A stretch of 64,000 nucleotides of DNA from Effrenium voratum. Taxonomy: Eukaryota > Sar > Dinophyceae > Suessiales > Symbiodiniaceae. Every line of letters begins with the position of its first letter. Within the stretch, counting starts at the first letter, position 1. Where the stretch lies: NCBI GenBank assembly GCA_963377175.1, contig CAUJNA010003298.1, positions 88,501 to 152,500 on the forward strand, in the 5' to 3' direction. Both the position numbers and the translations under genes were made by a program. The notes below the pieces were generated by a model, which worked only from the letters and a program-made list of their open reading frames with translations, was not told the DNA's origin and did no database searches. Below are positions 10,867-22,555 of this stretch, in pieces.

Positions 10867-12301
10867 GTGCCGAGTTGGGGCTGTGGGTTGACTTAAAAGG
10901 GGCCACCGGGGTGACAGTTGGCAAGATGCCCTTGTGTGAGCAAAATGAGGGACATGTGAAAATGCTTTCGACTCAATGGGGCCGAAGTGTGAATGGGGAT
11001 GTGGAGTACTTGAAGATCAAATGAGCTCATGATCTGAAGAGAATCTTGTTTGTAATTACTTGCCGCCGAGCCTACACTCCGTGTGAGGGTGGTTTTGTGC
11101 TACCCCCAGTTGGTAGTTTCAATCGGAAGCAAAACAGTTGAAGGGTCCAAGCGGTTGTCACACAGTCATGTTGGGTGGCATATGTGGTTTGTAGCTCGCT
11201 TGGGACCGTTTGACTTTTGAGTTTCGTGTCTCGCTCTCTTTCAGCAGGTGACCGCTTACAGTATATCAGGGCGAAAACAGCCTGAATGCGCGTACATGTG
11301 CTGGCTAGTTCCTGGGATTAAAGACCACTGCAGCTACGAATCAGTTTGATGCGAAATGGGCAAGAGAAAAAACACAAACTGGACCATTGAAAGAGAAGGA
11401 CATCAAGGAAGAGTTTGATTGCATAGATGTAATGCGGCTTTAACTACAGGAGACGAACAAGACTATGCACTACTGCTTCAAGGCGGACTTTGGTAACATG
11501 ATTAACGTCATGCATGTTGACACAGCACATTCATTGGCATCGGGCAAAAAGACAACGGGACGTCACATGTGCAAAACTTGTGAAACAAAACACTTCGAAC
11601 TTGGCACGTGTATTTCATCCCCCGCATCACCTGCCGCAGGGGTGCAAAAATAAAGCAAAACTAAGCCAGGAGTGAGTCGTGCGTAGAGCTGCCACAGGTC
11701 TGCTGGTGATTGCGTTTTCGGCAAGGTGTGAGCCTGACTGGACTTTGTAACTCAAAAAACATTTGCCTGTTTGAACCGATTTTGGGTGGTGTCTTGATGG
11801 GGTGACATTTCAGAGCCAAACATCCTTTTGCCAAAAATCGACGCATTCCACTCGCACAGGAGTAGGACTAAGCTGCGGTCAGTCCCATGTATCTTTGTAT
11901 CTTCAGCCAAACTGAACCGAAGGGGAACAGATGAGAAAAACAGTGGAGCCCTGCAGGACATTGCAATCTGTTTTTTGTTTTTTTTGTACAACACCATACT
12001 ATTGCTTTTTCCTTCATGTTGCTATTCAACCAGCAATGATTAAGTCCTGCAGGGGGTCTAAGTTTGGTTCTGTGCACTGCCTACATAGATGGTTCGGGAG
12101 CTAGCTAAATGACCAGAAGCCCAAACTCCAAGTTTTTGGCAAACTGGGTGTGAACTGGGGCGCCGCAAAGCTGATCGTGGTAGGTTCCTTTCTGCAGGGG
12201 ACCCCGTTCATTGCCGGTTGTAGAGGGAAACCAAAAGGAAACAAACTCGTGCATCATAGTGCATTAGCTTTTGGGAGGGTCCCCTAAGAACAGCAGACAC
12301 G
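10867..12301. other. Intron-like stretch
   Basis: No exon was recognised. A weak open frame runs 10890-11024, and another piece at 11460-11650 has several Cys residues but no splice signals. Poly-T runs occur near 11970-11987. Confidence 0.45.
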
Positions 12302-12415
12302 CATATGGCTGTGGGTCAAAAATAGGTACCCAGAATGGAACCCTGGTAAATGGAAGCATGGGCTAAAACCTGCGGTCCAATTCCTGGTGGTTTAATTTTG
12401 ACCCATACCCATATG
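12302..12415. repeat. Family A inverted-repeat element, copy 1
   Basis: The left end reads CATATGGCTGTGGGTCAAAA and the right end TTTTGACCCATACCCATATG, so the 20-base ends are inverted repeats with two mismatches. The interior shares GGTACCCAGAATGG and GCGGTCCAATTCCTGGTGG with copies at 18.3 and 33.8 kb. The right end overlaps the left end of a family E element, so the two are abutted or nested. Confidence 0.85.
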
Positions 12416-12530
12416 AGCCACGTGCTCAAAACCCGGGTAGATGAAAGTCAGTCAGGGACAATCCCATCCATAAAGAGCTGCGGATCTCCGCCTTCTTAAT
12501 TCTTGAAGCATGGTTCTACCACTTTAATAC
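12411..12530. repeat. Family E element, copy 2 (right end degenerate)
   Basis: It begins CATATGAGCCACGTGCTCAAAACC (start shared with the family A element) and continues GGGTAGATGAAAG, TAAAGAGCTGCGGAT and CTTCTTAAT. This matches the copy at 32776-32924 nearly base for base. The right inverted end is degraded (TTTAATACCGGGG). Confidence 0.75.
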
Positions 12531-12665
12531 CGGGGGGACCTTTTGGTTGCTCAGGGCAACCCCAACCCCAAACCTCAGCCCAACCTCAACCCCAGCCCCA
12601 ACCTCAGTTTTGATTCTGACCCATCTGCCGAAACGCGAAGGGCTCGCCTCCGCGAGTCCGGCGAG
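12531..12665. other. CCCCAA-rich tract before exon
   Basis: A degenerate CCCCAACC/CCTCAACC repeat (12555-12612) forms the pyrimidine-rich 3' end of the presumed intron. It is directly followed by GC-rich sequence leading into the next exon. Confidence 0.5.
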
Positions 12666-12746
12666 GCTTCGAGGTGTCCTTGCGCCCACTGCTGCGGGCG
12701 ATGACGGCGCAGGGGAGGTGGCCGCTGGTGATGAGCTCCAGGCGCG
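12666..12746 (+). CDS. Exon, function unknown
   Basis: It is bounded by GCGAG|G upstream and GGCGCG|GTGAGG downstream, both good dinoflagellate-style splice sites. The + frame encodes FEVSLRPLLRAMTAQGRW and PLVMSSRR with codons CTG, CGG, GCG, CAG, GTG and AGC, like the exon at 14.6 kb. The opposite strand is also open with coding-like codons. I chose + because of the splice sites and because every other supported exon is on +. No domain is recognised. Confidence 0.5.
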
Positions 12747-13777
12747 GTGAGGCGTCTGGGATGCCGAGTTGGGCTTCGGAGCATGGGACGGGCTTTCTGG
12801 CGTACATTGACCTTGGACGGTTACAAAAATGGAGAGGATGCAGCAAAAGTGATTGTTAAAAGACTTTACCCATTTTTATTCGTGCAACTGGCTTGAAGGG
12901 ATTTGGAAGGCGTTGGATAGACCAAAAACATGGGGGCGGAGGCGGATTTCAAAGGGTTGGACCGGGCAAAACTGGGCAGGTTTGCAAAGGCCCTGGGAGT
13001 ACTGCCGAAAAACTGGTTGGGCGTCCAAACAGGTGGCCTTTTTTTTGGTTTCCCTTGCAAGGCCTTGCTAGGGGATCCACCATTTCCGCTGAGAGGCCTT
13101 GACAAGAGGACCGTCCCAGCATCCATGTACCCTCAATTTGGTGTGGAGGGAAGTCACTCATGAACGTAGTTTGAGAACACCCCACCGAACATGTTGACTG
13201 CAGGAACAGAAACAAACATCATGCCGTCAAATCCGCAAGCAGTTCTTTGGGATCTGAGTACGTTGGTTGTTGGAAGCCTCGTGCGTTGCACTTTCATGAC
13301 CCTTTGAAGAGTTGCCCACCTGGAAACCGTTCAATGATTGTGTGCTTGATGAGTATTCTACCAGTAAGACTTCCTTAAAAACAGGTGGCCCTCTAAACTT
13401 GTAGTTGGTTCCTCTTTGAGGTGTGCCACGATCACACCACAAAGGATTTGACAAAAGGACAGCAACTTGGGTTGTGGGATGGTGAGTGGACACTGTTTTG
13501 GTTGGTAGTTTGGACAGCCACAAGGGTTGCCATGACCATGGCCCCAAAAAGGTTTAAGTTTTAAGCATGACTCAACGGAGACGCCAGGGCAGTGGAATAT
13601 GGAATTTGAAGGTTGCCCCTTTCTGTGATACCTCTAAAGTGATAGTAGTCATAAGGACTCATGCCAGTCACTAGAAAGGTAATGGTTTACACTCCAGCGG
13701 TCCCTTTCTTGGGGTGTGTGTGTCTTTCAAATCAATGACAAAATCAAGGTGAGACTTTACACCAGAATTCCCCCCCC
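12747..13777. other. Intron-like stretch
   Basis: Contains the common T-run/GGTTTCCC block (13035-13065) and no supported exon. Confidence 0.45.
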
Positions 13778-13863
13778 CCACCAATTAACATGGAACCTGA
13801 CAGGGGGAAACGATACTTGTCTGCCAGGACCTCCCCCTGTCAGGTTCCATTTTCAATTGGTGG
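13778..13863. repeat. Hairpin element, about 31-base arms
   Basis: The left arm (13778-13808) reads CCACCAATTAACATGG then AACCTGACAGGGGGA. The right arm (13832-13863) is its reverse complement with one or two changes. The loop is about 23 bases. It is preceded by a run of nine C. The next coding-like island begins about 48 bases downstream, a geometry like that of family A. Confidence 0.8.
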
Positions 13864-13910
13864 CAGGGTACTCTAGTGTTGAACCACCTTGTCATTTTGA
13901 GCTGGCCCAG

Positions 13911-13980
13911 CTTTGCCCGCCGTGTCAGCGGCCCGCTGCGACACGAAGAATTCTTTCGGCACAGGAGGGCCGAACGGGAG
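13911..13980 (+). CDS. Exon candidate, function unknown
   Basis: The + frame encodes ARRVSGPLRHEEFF followed by RHRRAEREG, with codons CGC, GTC, AGC, GGC, CCG, CTG, GAG and GGC. AG dinucleotides at 13909-13910 and 13926-13927 could serve as acceptor, and the donor is unclear. A second + frame with a C-P-P-C motif is open over the same bases, so the frame is not certain. A basic helix is predicted and no domain is known. Confidence 0.35.
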
Positions 13981-14550
13981 GGCACACCAAGAATCATACC
14001 TTCAGATTGTGCTTTATGAGCCAATCTTTTCTTGGGTGTGTCTTAAAGTTTCACAGAAAGCAGCCTAAACCAAGTGTTCACAACCATGATTGTCAGATGA
14101 AAAGTGACCCTCAACCCACCACGGCTGAGTCCAAGCTCCGGTAAAAATGGGGAAAAAACAAGTGGACGCCTGCATGAAGTCCCCTTCCTCCATCGAGCAC
14201 AACTGGATCACTGGATGTCCGAACCCGCAAAACTGGTACTCGTAATATGGCTTTGGCTCAAATAAATGTACAAACATGGCACTTTGGTACATGGAACCAA
14301 AGACTAAAACCCGCGTAACCCTGGCTCCTTAATTTTGAGCCACACCCATATATCTTTCGTGTTGGAATCCCCTTGGTGATATGGCAACCCTGAATGAACA
14401 TTGAAGTCAGGGAACCCTTAGTTGGTGATTTGGATTGGTGGTTTGGATGTGGATTTGAACGGGTCCCTGGTTCTAGACGCCAAATGGGAAACCGTCCTCA
14501 GCAGAACCCAAGCCGCCGATTCGGCTGCAAATGCCACCAACTTTCGAAAG
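13981..14550. other. Intron-like stretch with family A copy
   Basis: Non-coding apart from the inverted-repeat element at 14243-14353. A 'GGATTGGTGGTTTGGAT' block at 14430-14450 also appears near 24.65 kb. Confidence 0.5.
14243..14353. repeat. Family A inverted-repeat element, copy 4 (diverged)
   Basis: The left end TAATATGGCTTTGGCTCAAAT and the right end TTTTGAGCCACACCCATAT form inverted ends related to family A, with GGCTC replacing GGGTC. The interior retains GGTAC and AAAACCCGCG blocks. No exon edge is within 100 bases. Confidence 0.7.
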
Positions 14551-14739
14551 CTGAAGCATCAAAGGCTTCGGCTCCAGCCCGTTGAAACGGCCCGCGACTT
14601 CGCGGAAGCGAAGTCGAGGCCCCAGGGCCACGTCACGGAGCTGCCCAGCTGGGAGCTCTGCGCGCTGCTCAGCGGGCGACTGCTGCGCTGGGCCCAGCTG
14701 CTGCGGGCGGAGGCGGAGTCGGGCGCGCGTCCGAGTTGA
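14551..14739 (+). CDS. Exon, function unknown
   Basis: This is one of the clearest coding islands. Codons GCC, CGC, GAC, TTC, GCG, AAG, CTG, CTC, GAG and GCG run through RDFAEAKSRPQGHVTEL, ELCALLSGRLLRWAQLL and RAEAESGA. An in-frame TGA follows at 14737-14739, so this is either the last exon or is cut earlier by a donor I cannot place. The peptide is predicted helical, with Leu/Arg heptad-like spacing. The antisense frame is also long and open, but its codon use is not coding-like. The start (after TTTCGAAAG) is approximate. Confidence 0.55.
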   Translation: MKHQRLRLQPVETARDFAEAKSRPQGHVTELPSWELCALLSGRLLRWAQLLRAEAESGARPS

Positions 14740-16548
14740 GGGCCGGGTGGGGCCCAGAAGTGCCCCGTTTGGGTTCCGTTCCGTTGGTGTTTCCGGAGGG
14801 TCTCTGAAGAATGTGTTGTTGCTTTGGAGTATTTTGAGGGACTTGAACTCGTTTGATTGCTTTGGGTTCCGGTGGTCTGCCTTTAACTTTAACATTTCCT
14901 CTTGAACGAGAACGCTTTCGCCCTGGTCTTGCCGAAGAATGTCAAGATCGTGTGCACCCTCTGCTCGATGACCTGGTGGTGCGTTGTCGGGAGGGTTCGT
15001 TACTCTAAGAAAGTAATATTGAAGGGGATCTCCATTGACATTCTTCTTGGGCCACATTGACATGAATAAGGAGAACCACAGCTTTGCCAACGAGATTTGG
15101 CGGATCATTTTGAGGACGTCACTTAAGTGGACAGAGCGTCTGTATAATGAGGGAATCTCAAGATAGGGGCAGGGATCGCAGTTTCTTTTGGACTCAACAT
15201 TTGTGGTGTTTGTTTGACCGTTTGAGCTGACAAACACATTGGTCGTCTACGGTCGTGGGCCGTGCCCCAATTTTCACACCAAAAACCAGGAAGAGCGTTC
15301 CTTTTAAAAGGGAGCCAAGAAACTGGATGTGGCTATTGGTTCGAACACCCAAAAATCGAAATCCCGGATGCTTGGGTCCACCACAGCTTGCACAATTAAA
15401 CATTCTCCCGGAAGACATGTTTTCCTCAGAAACAGGGGACCCACCAAATGAGTGTTTCCTGGAAGTGGTCGTGGCCCTAAATACACCTTGCGACAGTGGG
15501 CTCCAATGCTTTGGACATGCAAGAGTGGACTCCTTTTCGTCACAGTGTCACAGGAAACGGGATCCCAAAGTTCGGACCTGTTCTTTTTGAATATCCCTCG
15601 TTTGATGCCCGGATCAATGCCCCCTAGACATGTCAATGTAGTTGGTTGCTCCAGGTATGGCACACTTGGGGGATTGTGGGATACCATTTTACTTATTTTT
15701 CCGGTGACCCCCCCCAATTTTTTTTTGGGAGGGTTTTTCTTTTCGGTTTCCCTTAGCTTACAAACCACCAACCAGTTGGGTACCAATTCCAAAAAGACGA
15801 GCCTGAACGCCAAGGCAGGAAGCAAAGAAGGGATCCGATGGTTCTAAGGCTTCGATTGCGGATCCTCAGAGTTCCCAAGCTTCGCGAGAAGGGATGTTGT
15901 CAACCAGATCGCTTCGCAGGGAAGCAGCCATGGCTGGATGCTTTCACACGACTCGGTTTTAGGAAAGTCCTCTTGCTTGCATTCTGACCATGACCCTTCT
16001 TGAAGGCTGATGTTCGCAACAAGATCCATTTGTAGGGGAGCTGAAATGGCTTGATGTTTTGACACGGCCCGTTGGTTTTGGGTGTAACTTCGGGGTTTCG
16101 CTTGGTGACGTACCCAACAGCCCGCTGTGGCTTCAGCGCTTTCGTTTGATCCGCCCCAGCTGCCCCTTTGTCTCTGTCTCAAATCAGCTGGTAAAGCAAA
16201 GCCTGGCTTTTCAACATATACCCCAATTCACTTTTGGCAGCGACAAGCGTGCCCCCAACAGTTTCTCACTTTTGAGTTGCTTTGGGTCCCGGCCAATATC
16301 CAAACGTTTAACCTCGTTAGGAAAAAAGAGCTGGAGCGGAGGGGTTTTTGCTTGGGGAACCCTTATCCTCAAATGCACAGTGCAACACCATAACAAGGGA
16401 GCCACTGCCATTTGGCACAAAGCTTACAGATTAACAAGCAGTTTTGAACGAACCCGTTTTGCGGGTGTCAAAATAGGGGGAGTTCCAAAATGATTGGTTT
16501 CCTGTTGGCATCCCTTTAAACCCTCTTTAAATAGGGTACCAACTCAAA

Positions 16549-16572
16549 AACACACACACACACACACACACA
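16549..16572. repeat. CA microsatellite
   Basis: An uninterrupted CA run in non-coding DNA. Confidence 0.9.
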
Positions 16573-17934
16573 AACCAGGTGCTTTCTTCAATAGCACTTC
16601 ACAACCGCATGGAAATTAACATAACTTCTGCCCCAGTACTGTGGACAACATCCACTTCGCACCAGTTGGGATTGGTGGTTTCTCCCAGTATTAGGGTTTC
16701 AGAAGCATCCGAACTGGAGCAGGGCTTCGTCCATCCGATTGCTCAGATCGCCGAATTTCGGCTGTCAGGGGCAACAGAAGCTGATCTTCCTGGGCATCGG
16801 CTCAGGCCTCGTTAAATTGAACCTAGGCATGTTTTGTTCAAGAGAACCACTTCGGTGGCTCGCTTTTTTAGGATTTGGTGGTGGTTCCTTTTGAATTTTT
16901 ACTTTCCAACCAAGTTAACAAAAAAGGGTACCTTCAAAGAGACACCCACTTGTTCCCCAAGGTTGATGTTTGAATAACAGTGGGTTGAACCTGTGTCCGG
17001 ACATCCTTCGGCAGGTTTTGTTTGGTTTTCGTCAGGTGTTCAAGGGGGTTACCTAGGGACCGACCCGCATGTTTAACAAGCGGGTGGCCCAACATGGTTG
17101 TGAAAACCTAGATTTAGGACCGAATTATGCGGTGCCAGGAGAATTTCCTCAGTGAAAATACAGTCGTGTGATGGGATTGTGGTATAGAAAACATCCTAAT
17201 CAGCAGCAGGCAAGCAATAGCTCTACTGCAAATAGTATAATAAATGATATGGTGCACACTCACCAACATACCACCAGGAAATTGTAGTCACACATCAAAA
17301 TCATACATTGGGGAACGCAATTGAATATTGACTGTCAGACACAGGTGGGTCGACTCCGCTAAAGCCTTACATATGAGAACTCGGTAGCATCCTTGCCTAC
17401 TGTTTGCGGCTGCAACATTACCTTCTCGGCCGCTTGTTGAAATGAGAGTGCTTTGCGTACAGCTTTTAGAGGAGACATGGCTGGAGCCCTGTTCATGTAG
17501 ATCACCATTTGGGCAACTGATCAAATAATCACAGCCTCACCTGGAGCGCCGGGCCCCTGTGCTCAAAATTGTGTCCTTACACGGGTAAACTTGAGGGTAA
17601 ACAAAGCTCGCGCGCTTCATCATCGGCCAAATACCGTGACCTCACTGGGTTTCAACATGACGGTTTGGACCTTTTGGACGTGGCGCTTGACCACGTGAGC
17701 TTGCATCTGGGGCGATGTTAGGTTGGAAATATGGGGATGGGGGGGGGGGGCGCCTTGGTTTTGATGCGATTCTCAGTAAAGACTATCAGGCTCAACCAAC
17801 TCAATGGCGACATACTCATACCCTTTGCCGAACTCAAATGACCTTCTTGCCGTTTTTTCCTGTTTGGTTTCCTTCATTTGTCACCCCTTTTTTTCCGCAA
17901 CAACCATTTTGCTTAGTCCAAGTCCAGGCCAACA

Positions 17935-18033
17935 TATGGTGGTTGATCAATATTCCTGTCCCCCAAATGACCATGGGTAATGGTGCTCCAACCAATGGTC
18001 ATTTTATGTAAAGGACCTTTTGATCAACCCGCA
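17935..18033. repeat. GGTTGATCAA inverted-repeat element (family D)
   Basis: The left end TGGTGGTTGATCAATATT and the right end TTTTGATCAACCCGC are inverted. The interior CCCAAATGACCATGGGTAA is shared with 6234-6275 and, inverted, with 25405-25490. Related ends occur alone at 55325 and 58396. Confidence 0.7.
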
Positions 18034-18224
18034 AACAAGACTTGGACCCAAGTAAAATAGCTGCATGGCGTTTGTTCGCTTTTATCCCCGAATTGTTGCT
18101 TCGCTCGCCATAAGAACAAAGAAGGTACAAACGCAACCCATGTGTTGAACACACCCGGACCGGACCCGGACGCGACGGTTCCCGCCAGCCGGTTCCCGGA
18201 CGCGACGCACCTGGCGAGCGCCAG

Positions 18225-18305
18225 GGGACGCTTTGGTGGAGGCCGCGGTGGCGTTGCACCTGGGGGCGGCGCTGGGGAAGGCGGTGGATCTCGAGGAGGG
18301 GATGG
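18225..18305 (+). CDS. Exon, function unknown
   Basis: The acceptor GCGCCAG|G and the donor GATGG|GTCGAA bound a frame encoding GDALVEAAVALHLGAALG then KAVDLEEGM, an Ala/Leu-rich helix with good codons. The donor lies inside the left end of a family A inverted-repeat element. The exon therefore ends exactly where the element starts, as expected of an intron made by the element. The length is 81 bases. No domain is recognised. Confidence 0.55.
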
Positions 18306-18390
18306 GTCGAAGTTATACCAATTGGACCGCAGGTAGTCCTGGGTTCTATTTGCCGGGGCTTCATGGGCACCGAATTTTGACCCACGGCCA
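18296..18390. repeat. Family A inverted-repeat element, copy 2
   Basis: The right end TTTTGACCCACGGCCA is a clear family end. The left end is reduced to GATGGGTCGAA and overlaps the 3' edge of the exon at 18225-18305. The interior (ATTGGACCGCAGGTAGTCC, TATTTGCC) is the reverse complement of the interior of the 33.8 kb copy, so the element occurs in both orientations. Confidence 0.75.
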
Positions 18391-21300
18391 CTTCCGGACC
18401 CCCGCCAGGTCTGGGGGAAGGGAGAGAAGGGGGAAGGGGGGGGAAGGGGGGAGAAGGGGGGAGGGGAGGGGTGGGGGTGGGGCTTAGGTTTTTCAGAGGG
18501 CTTCCTATGCACCATTGCGGAAGTGTGCCCAATGAAAACGCATAGCATCATTTAATATGGCTTGCTCAAAGTCCGCAGTCCAGGACCAGAATCCTACAAA
18601 CCCAAGTGTGCCTTCGACCTTGGTTGGTTGCATAAAACCCAATGTACTGTTTTCAACTAAAGTGCTATAATACAGATTCCAGCTGGGGTTCGCAGGTTTG
18701 ACCCTCAACAAGACGTCTCCAGCTCAGCCGAAAAGAAAAAGGTGCCTGGTGGCCGCTTGTGAAGGGGGGGCTATGTGAATCCATATCAAAACCAAAGCGC
18801 CAACCTCCTTGATGGTTCAACCGGAACCACAGAAACCCGTTGCCGGGCGGAGTGGATTCGCTGCTGGAAGAAACACGTGTTTCCCTTCAAACACCCAGAA
18901 GGGATATCCCACTTGCCATGTTGGTTCTCGTGGAATATGGCGTTTGCAGAGCGTGCACCCCTGGAAGTCCGGCATTGCCTGAGAATTGCCGCTGATTGCG
19001 TTGCAATGGTTCAATTCCCCACCCCACCCCCCTCCCCCATTCCCTCCAGATCCCTCCAGCCTCCAACTGTTTTAATGTGGGTGGCTTTTTTTAGGGGTCC
19101 CCTGAAAGCTTTGGTTTCCCTTTAACACCCAACAACAGGCACCCTCCAAGCCAGGAGTCGCCTTTGCGGGTGGCCTTTGCAGAAGACTTTGAGATCTGCG
19201 CCCCTTGGCGTTTTTAATCGCAAGCCGGACATCCGGCCGCGCGGTGTGGCTGGAAACGCCGTGAGAAAGGTGCAAAGCAGCTTTGCGAAGACAAACTTAG
19301 TGCTTTGTTGTCCTGTTGCGTTCCAGAGGGGTGAAATTCGGTTTTCGAATAATTACGTTGGGGGTTGTGGGGAGATGTGGGGAGTTTCCTTTACAGCATA
19401 TGCTTCGTTTAAGGCAACGAAGCCAATGCTTACAGCAACCTCCATCAGGGGTCCTCCACAGGCTTCAGATCTCCATTCCCCAAACCCCCAAATGTTTTGT
19501 GTAGGTTCCTTCCTGCCCCTCGTGGTTAAATATGAATTTCTCTCCAAAACACAGCGCGAGAAGCTAAATTCAGCTGGTTGTGCTGGTTGGGTTCAGCTTT
19601 GATGGAATCGAACATCGACTGGCTCTTGGCAAGGGCCCAAAAAAGCAGGTGTTATTTGTCTTAGGCTCAGGGGGAGCGAGGGAGCCAACAGAGTCTGCAC
19701 CCATTTGGGTGTTTAAAATCTGGGGACCCAAGAATAGATGGTTTGCCGATTGTTGCCGTTGAAACTAACCTGAAAAGGGTGCTATGCGTCTGAAAATGTC
19801 GAGCGAAGTTGACATTTCAAGGGTTTCTGCCCAACCCAAGGTCACACCCCAAAGAGGCTCCGAGGAACCTGCAAAAAAGCCCTGGATTTATAAAGTCTAA
19901 ATAGCACTTACGTCACGGTGGTATTGGAATTCCCCAAAGTTGTCCTAATGGAAGAGGTGTGGCTTCAGACTCTATAAGGACAGCCGTTCCGTTTGTAGTT
20001 TGTAGCATGTGGGAGGTGCCCATTTGCGCTGCTACCTCTGCATCAAGGAGCCTTTCTCAGAGTGCATCTGTCGTTTCACAAAGGGACGCACTTTCACCAT
20101 AATGTTGGCATAGCACTGTGAAGCCCACTTCCGTATCACAGACTGACTTATTTAGGGCACCAGTTGCCCACTGGCACTTGTTTGTCGTGTTGTTTGCTGG
20201 GCTTCCCTTTAACATCCACCAAATAGATTTGGGAAGAGGCCTGTATTGCATGCCCAGTAAACCAGGCCCTTGACTTCTTTGCTTACACGGCAGAAACGCA
20301 CCAACAACACGAGGGACATGAAAGTCACTGTGGTCGAACCAAAATGAGGAATCAACCCATAGAGAAACACTTCAGGTTGCCCAAGCGTTCACCTCCAAGC
20401 TCGCTGAGGTTATTGCCACAGACAGCGAGAAGGATGAGGAGAAGAAGTTTCTTGAGGGGGTGGTCTTGTTTTTTTTGCACCAACTGGTTTTCCTCTTCTG
20501 TGGGCAGGTGCCCAATTGATTTAAATATAATATCCACCGAACCGCCTGTTGTTCCACTGCAATCACAACCTCTCAAGTTTCCTCAGCTAAAGGAACCCAA
20601 ACTTCGCGAATTGGAACTCTACCGGCCCGAGCCCAAACCCCCTCATAGGGCTCCAAGGTGGACACCTTGAGGATTTTTTGGGGGTCCTGGCAAACCATGG
20701 GCATTTGTGCCGATTCAGAGTGAACTTTTTCTGGGCGGGGTGATGTGTCAGGGCGGGCAAAATAGGAAACCCTGGTAATTTGGGAAAGAGCTCCACAAAT
20801 GGATTAGGGCGATTCTGTCGCCCTACTTCCCTGGACCCGACGCAGACCCCCTTGAACTCTCTTATGGAGCAGCCATGAGACTTCAGGGGCTCTTGGAACC
20901 CAGCTTCTCCTTGAGGACCTGTTTGTGTTGCCCATTTTATGGCAAGCTTGCCGATTCGGGCGGCGGCGCAAAACGAACAAAAGCCACTCTGCATGATACT
21001 TGGTTCCATTTCTTAGTTTTGGATTGCTTTTGAAGGACCTCTCGCAGAATCGTGTGGCAGAGGCAGGCGGAGGGAGAGCTGAGGGTGTCCCACTACAACC
21101 GAGGTACTATATACATGTATATATATATATACACATGCAGAATGGCACTTGTGATTCAGCCGCTGAAGAGAAGAGGAGTCACGCATGAAAGGATCCTTCA
21201 TTGGGGTTTTGGTTTCAGACAGAAGCCTTTGTACCAGGTCACGGCGCGTCAAACTTTGTTGGGCCCATGGTAGGGCTGTTTGTGTTGACCGCTTCACCTG

Positions 21301-22555
21301 TTTGGGGGCTGGAGAGACCGGGTGATCGATCAAGGTAGAAGGGCAAGGTACCAGATGTTGGTTTGTGGCAAATCAAGGCTGTGGGAATGAACTGTTCCTT
21401 GCCCTCGATGGAATTTGGGTCTTGCCTCCCCTTTCCCTTTGGGAAGACTAGGTTGAGACAGGGGCTGATGTGGGAAGAGTTTGGTTTCCAGTTCTGTGAT
21501 ACCAGGCGACCTCCTCCTCGGAACTCGAACTCGGTTTGTTTCAACACAAATAGGTCAGGATGCCTCCAAATGAATATTGCTTCCTTCTGGCTTCCTGTTG
21601 AGCATCCAAAACGGCTTGGCAAATTAGGGTTGTTGAGGGTTCTCCCGTGAACCAGCGGGAAGTGATCTTCACCTGGGTTCCGTTGTTTCAAGCATCAAAA
21701 TTGGTTCATGCCAATTTCGTTGGGGATAACCCTGGTGCACAGCCTAACTTGATACATGGGCCGTATGTGAAGAGGTTTCGATCCACGTTACGTTGCCAAA
21801 ACCGTGTGCTTAGGGAAACAAACAAATTGGCCACCCAGAATTTGTGTCAGCCACTGCATTTCAACTGGGGTCCCTATATTTCCCTTTTTGGTGGTGTTAA
21901 ACATCACTTTTTGGTCCATAAAAGGTGAGCCGTTGGTGGGGGTGATGTTCTTGAGGGGAAATATAGGGAGCCCTGTTTCAACCCATCGGCTCTATCAAAG
22001 TCTCAAAAATATCTGGAGGGAAGGAAGGCAAAGTGCCCACAACAATTCCCCAGATGGTGTAAAGACAAAGGCCAGGACCCAAACGTAATTTTGAGGAAGC
22101 CAACTAAAAGTTTTGGGTGGCCCAACTCAGGAAGGTGGCCCAACTCAGGAAGTGAGGCTTGCCCTCCCTCCAGGGTACCTGGAAGATCAATTTCTGGAAG
22201 GCGCCATATTTCCCTGTCAGGTGCCATGAATTCGTCAGGAGGTGAGGGTTGATTCGGTGAACTCATTCTAAAGGGTCCCGCGCCTCAATAGAGCCACCGT
22301 CAAAACCCGGTAGATGAAGGTAAGGGATAATCCCAACCATAAATGCCTTTTCATTTGTTTTTTTGTACACATGGTTCTGGGTAGCCATGTTAGTACCTAG
22401 TTTTGAGTATGACTCATTTCGCGTTTCCTTTCTGGTGCCGCTTATAAACCATCCAACTGGTGGATTCCTTCAAGGGGACTGGGCTCACTCCATCCCATTT
22501 CCTACTTATCGCACTGATCGCAAGTTTCCTCCGATCCGGAAAACAACAAATCCAG
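18391..22555. other. Long intron-like stretch
   Basis: GGGA-rich purine tract at 18416-18485. Weak + segments occur at 18910-18995 (contains FAERAPLEVRHCLRIAAD), at about 19205-19268 (contains NRKPDIRPRGVAGNAVRK before a GTGCAA donor) and at 21650-21928 (open, no start or splice support). A TA microsatellite lies at 21108-21134. A 20-base tandem duplication GGTGGCCCAACTCAGGAA is at 22115-22155. Confidence 0.45.
22288..22418. repeat. Family E element, copy 3
   Basis: It shares AAAACCCGGTAGATGAAGG, ATCCCAACCATAAAT, ACATGGTTCTGGGTAG and the right end GTTTTGAGTATGACTCAT with the copy at 32776-32924. The left inverted end is partly lost. Confidence 0.75.

Larger units (their letters stand above)
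14740..18224. other. Long intron-like stretch
   Basis: No firm exon. A weak + segment at 16700-16815 encodes SELEQGFVHPIAQIAEF and ends in a stop. A CA microsatellite lies at 16549-16572, a G run at 17744-17754 and an inverted-repeat element at 17935-18033. The T-run/GGTTTCC block recurs at 15716-15760 and 16850-16950. Confidence 0.45.

Noticed and set aside
12575..12846. Minus-strand exon reading across 12.6-12.75 kb
   Set aside because: The codons look plausible, but the + reading has matching AG|G and GTGAGG splice sites and all other supported exons are on +.
14243..14265. Similarity of ATGGCTTTGGCTCAAA to the dinoflagellate spliced leader core
   Set aside because: The match is partial, and the same bases are explained as the inverted end of a family A element. 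No other spliced-leader relic was found.
14473..15237. A 254-codon minus-strand frame, one of the longest in the window
   Set aside because: Its codon use is not coding-like where the + strand exon at 14551-14739 is strongly coding-like; it is the antisense shadow of that exon plus intron.
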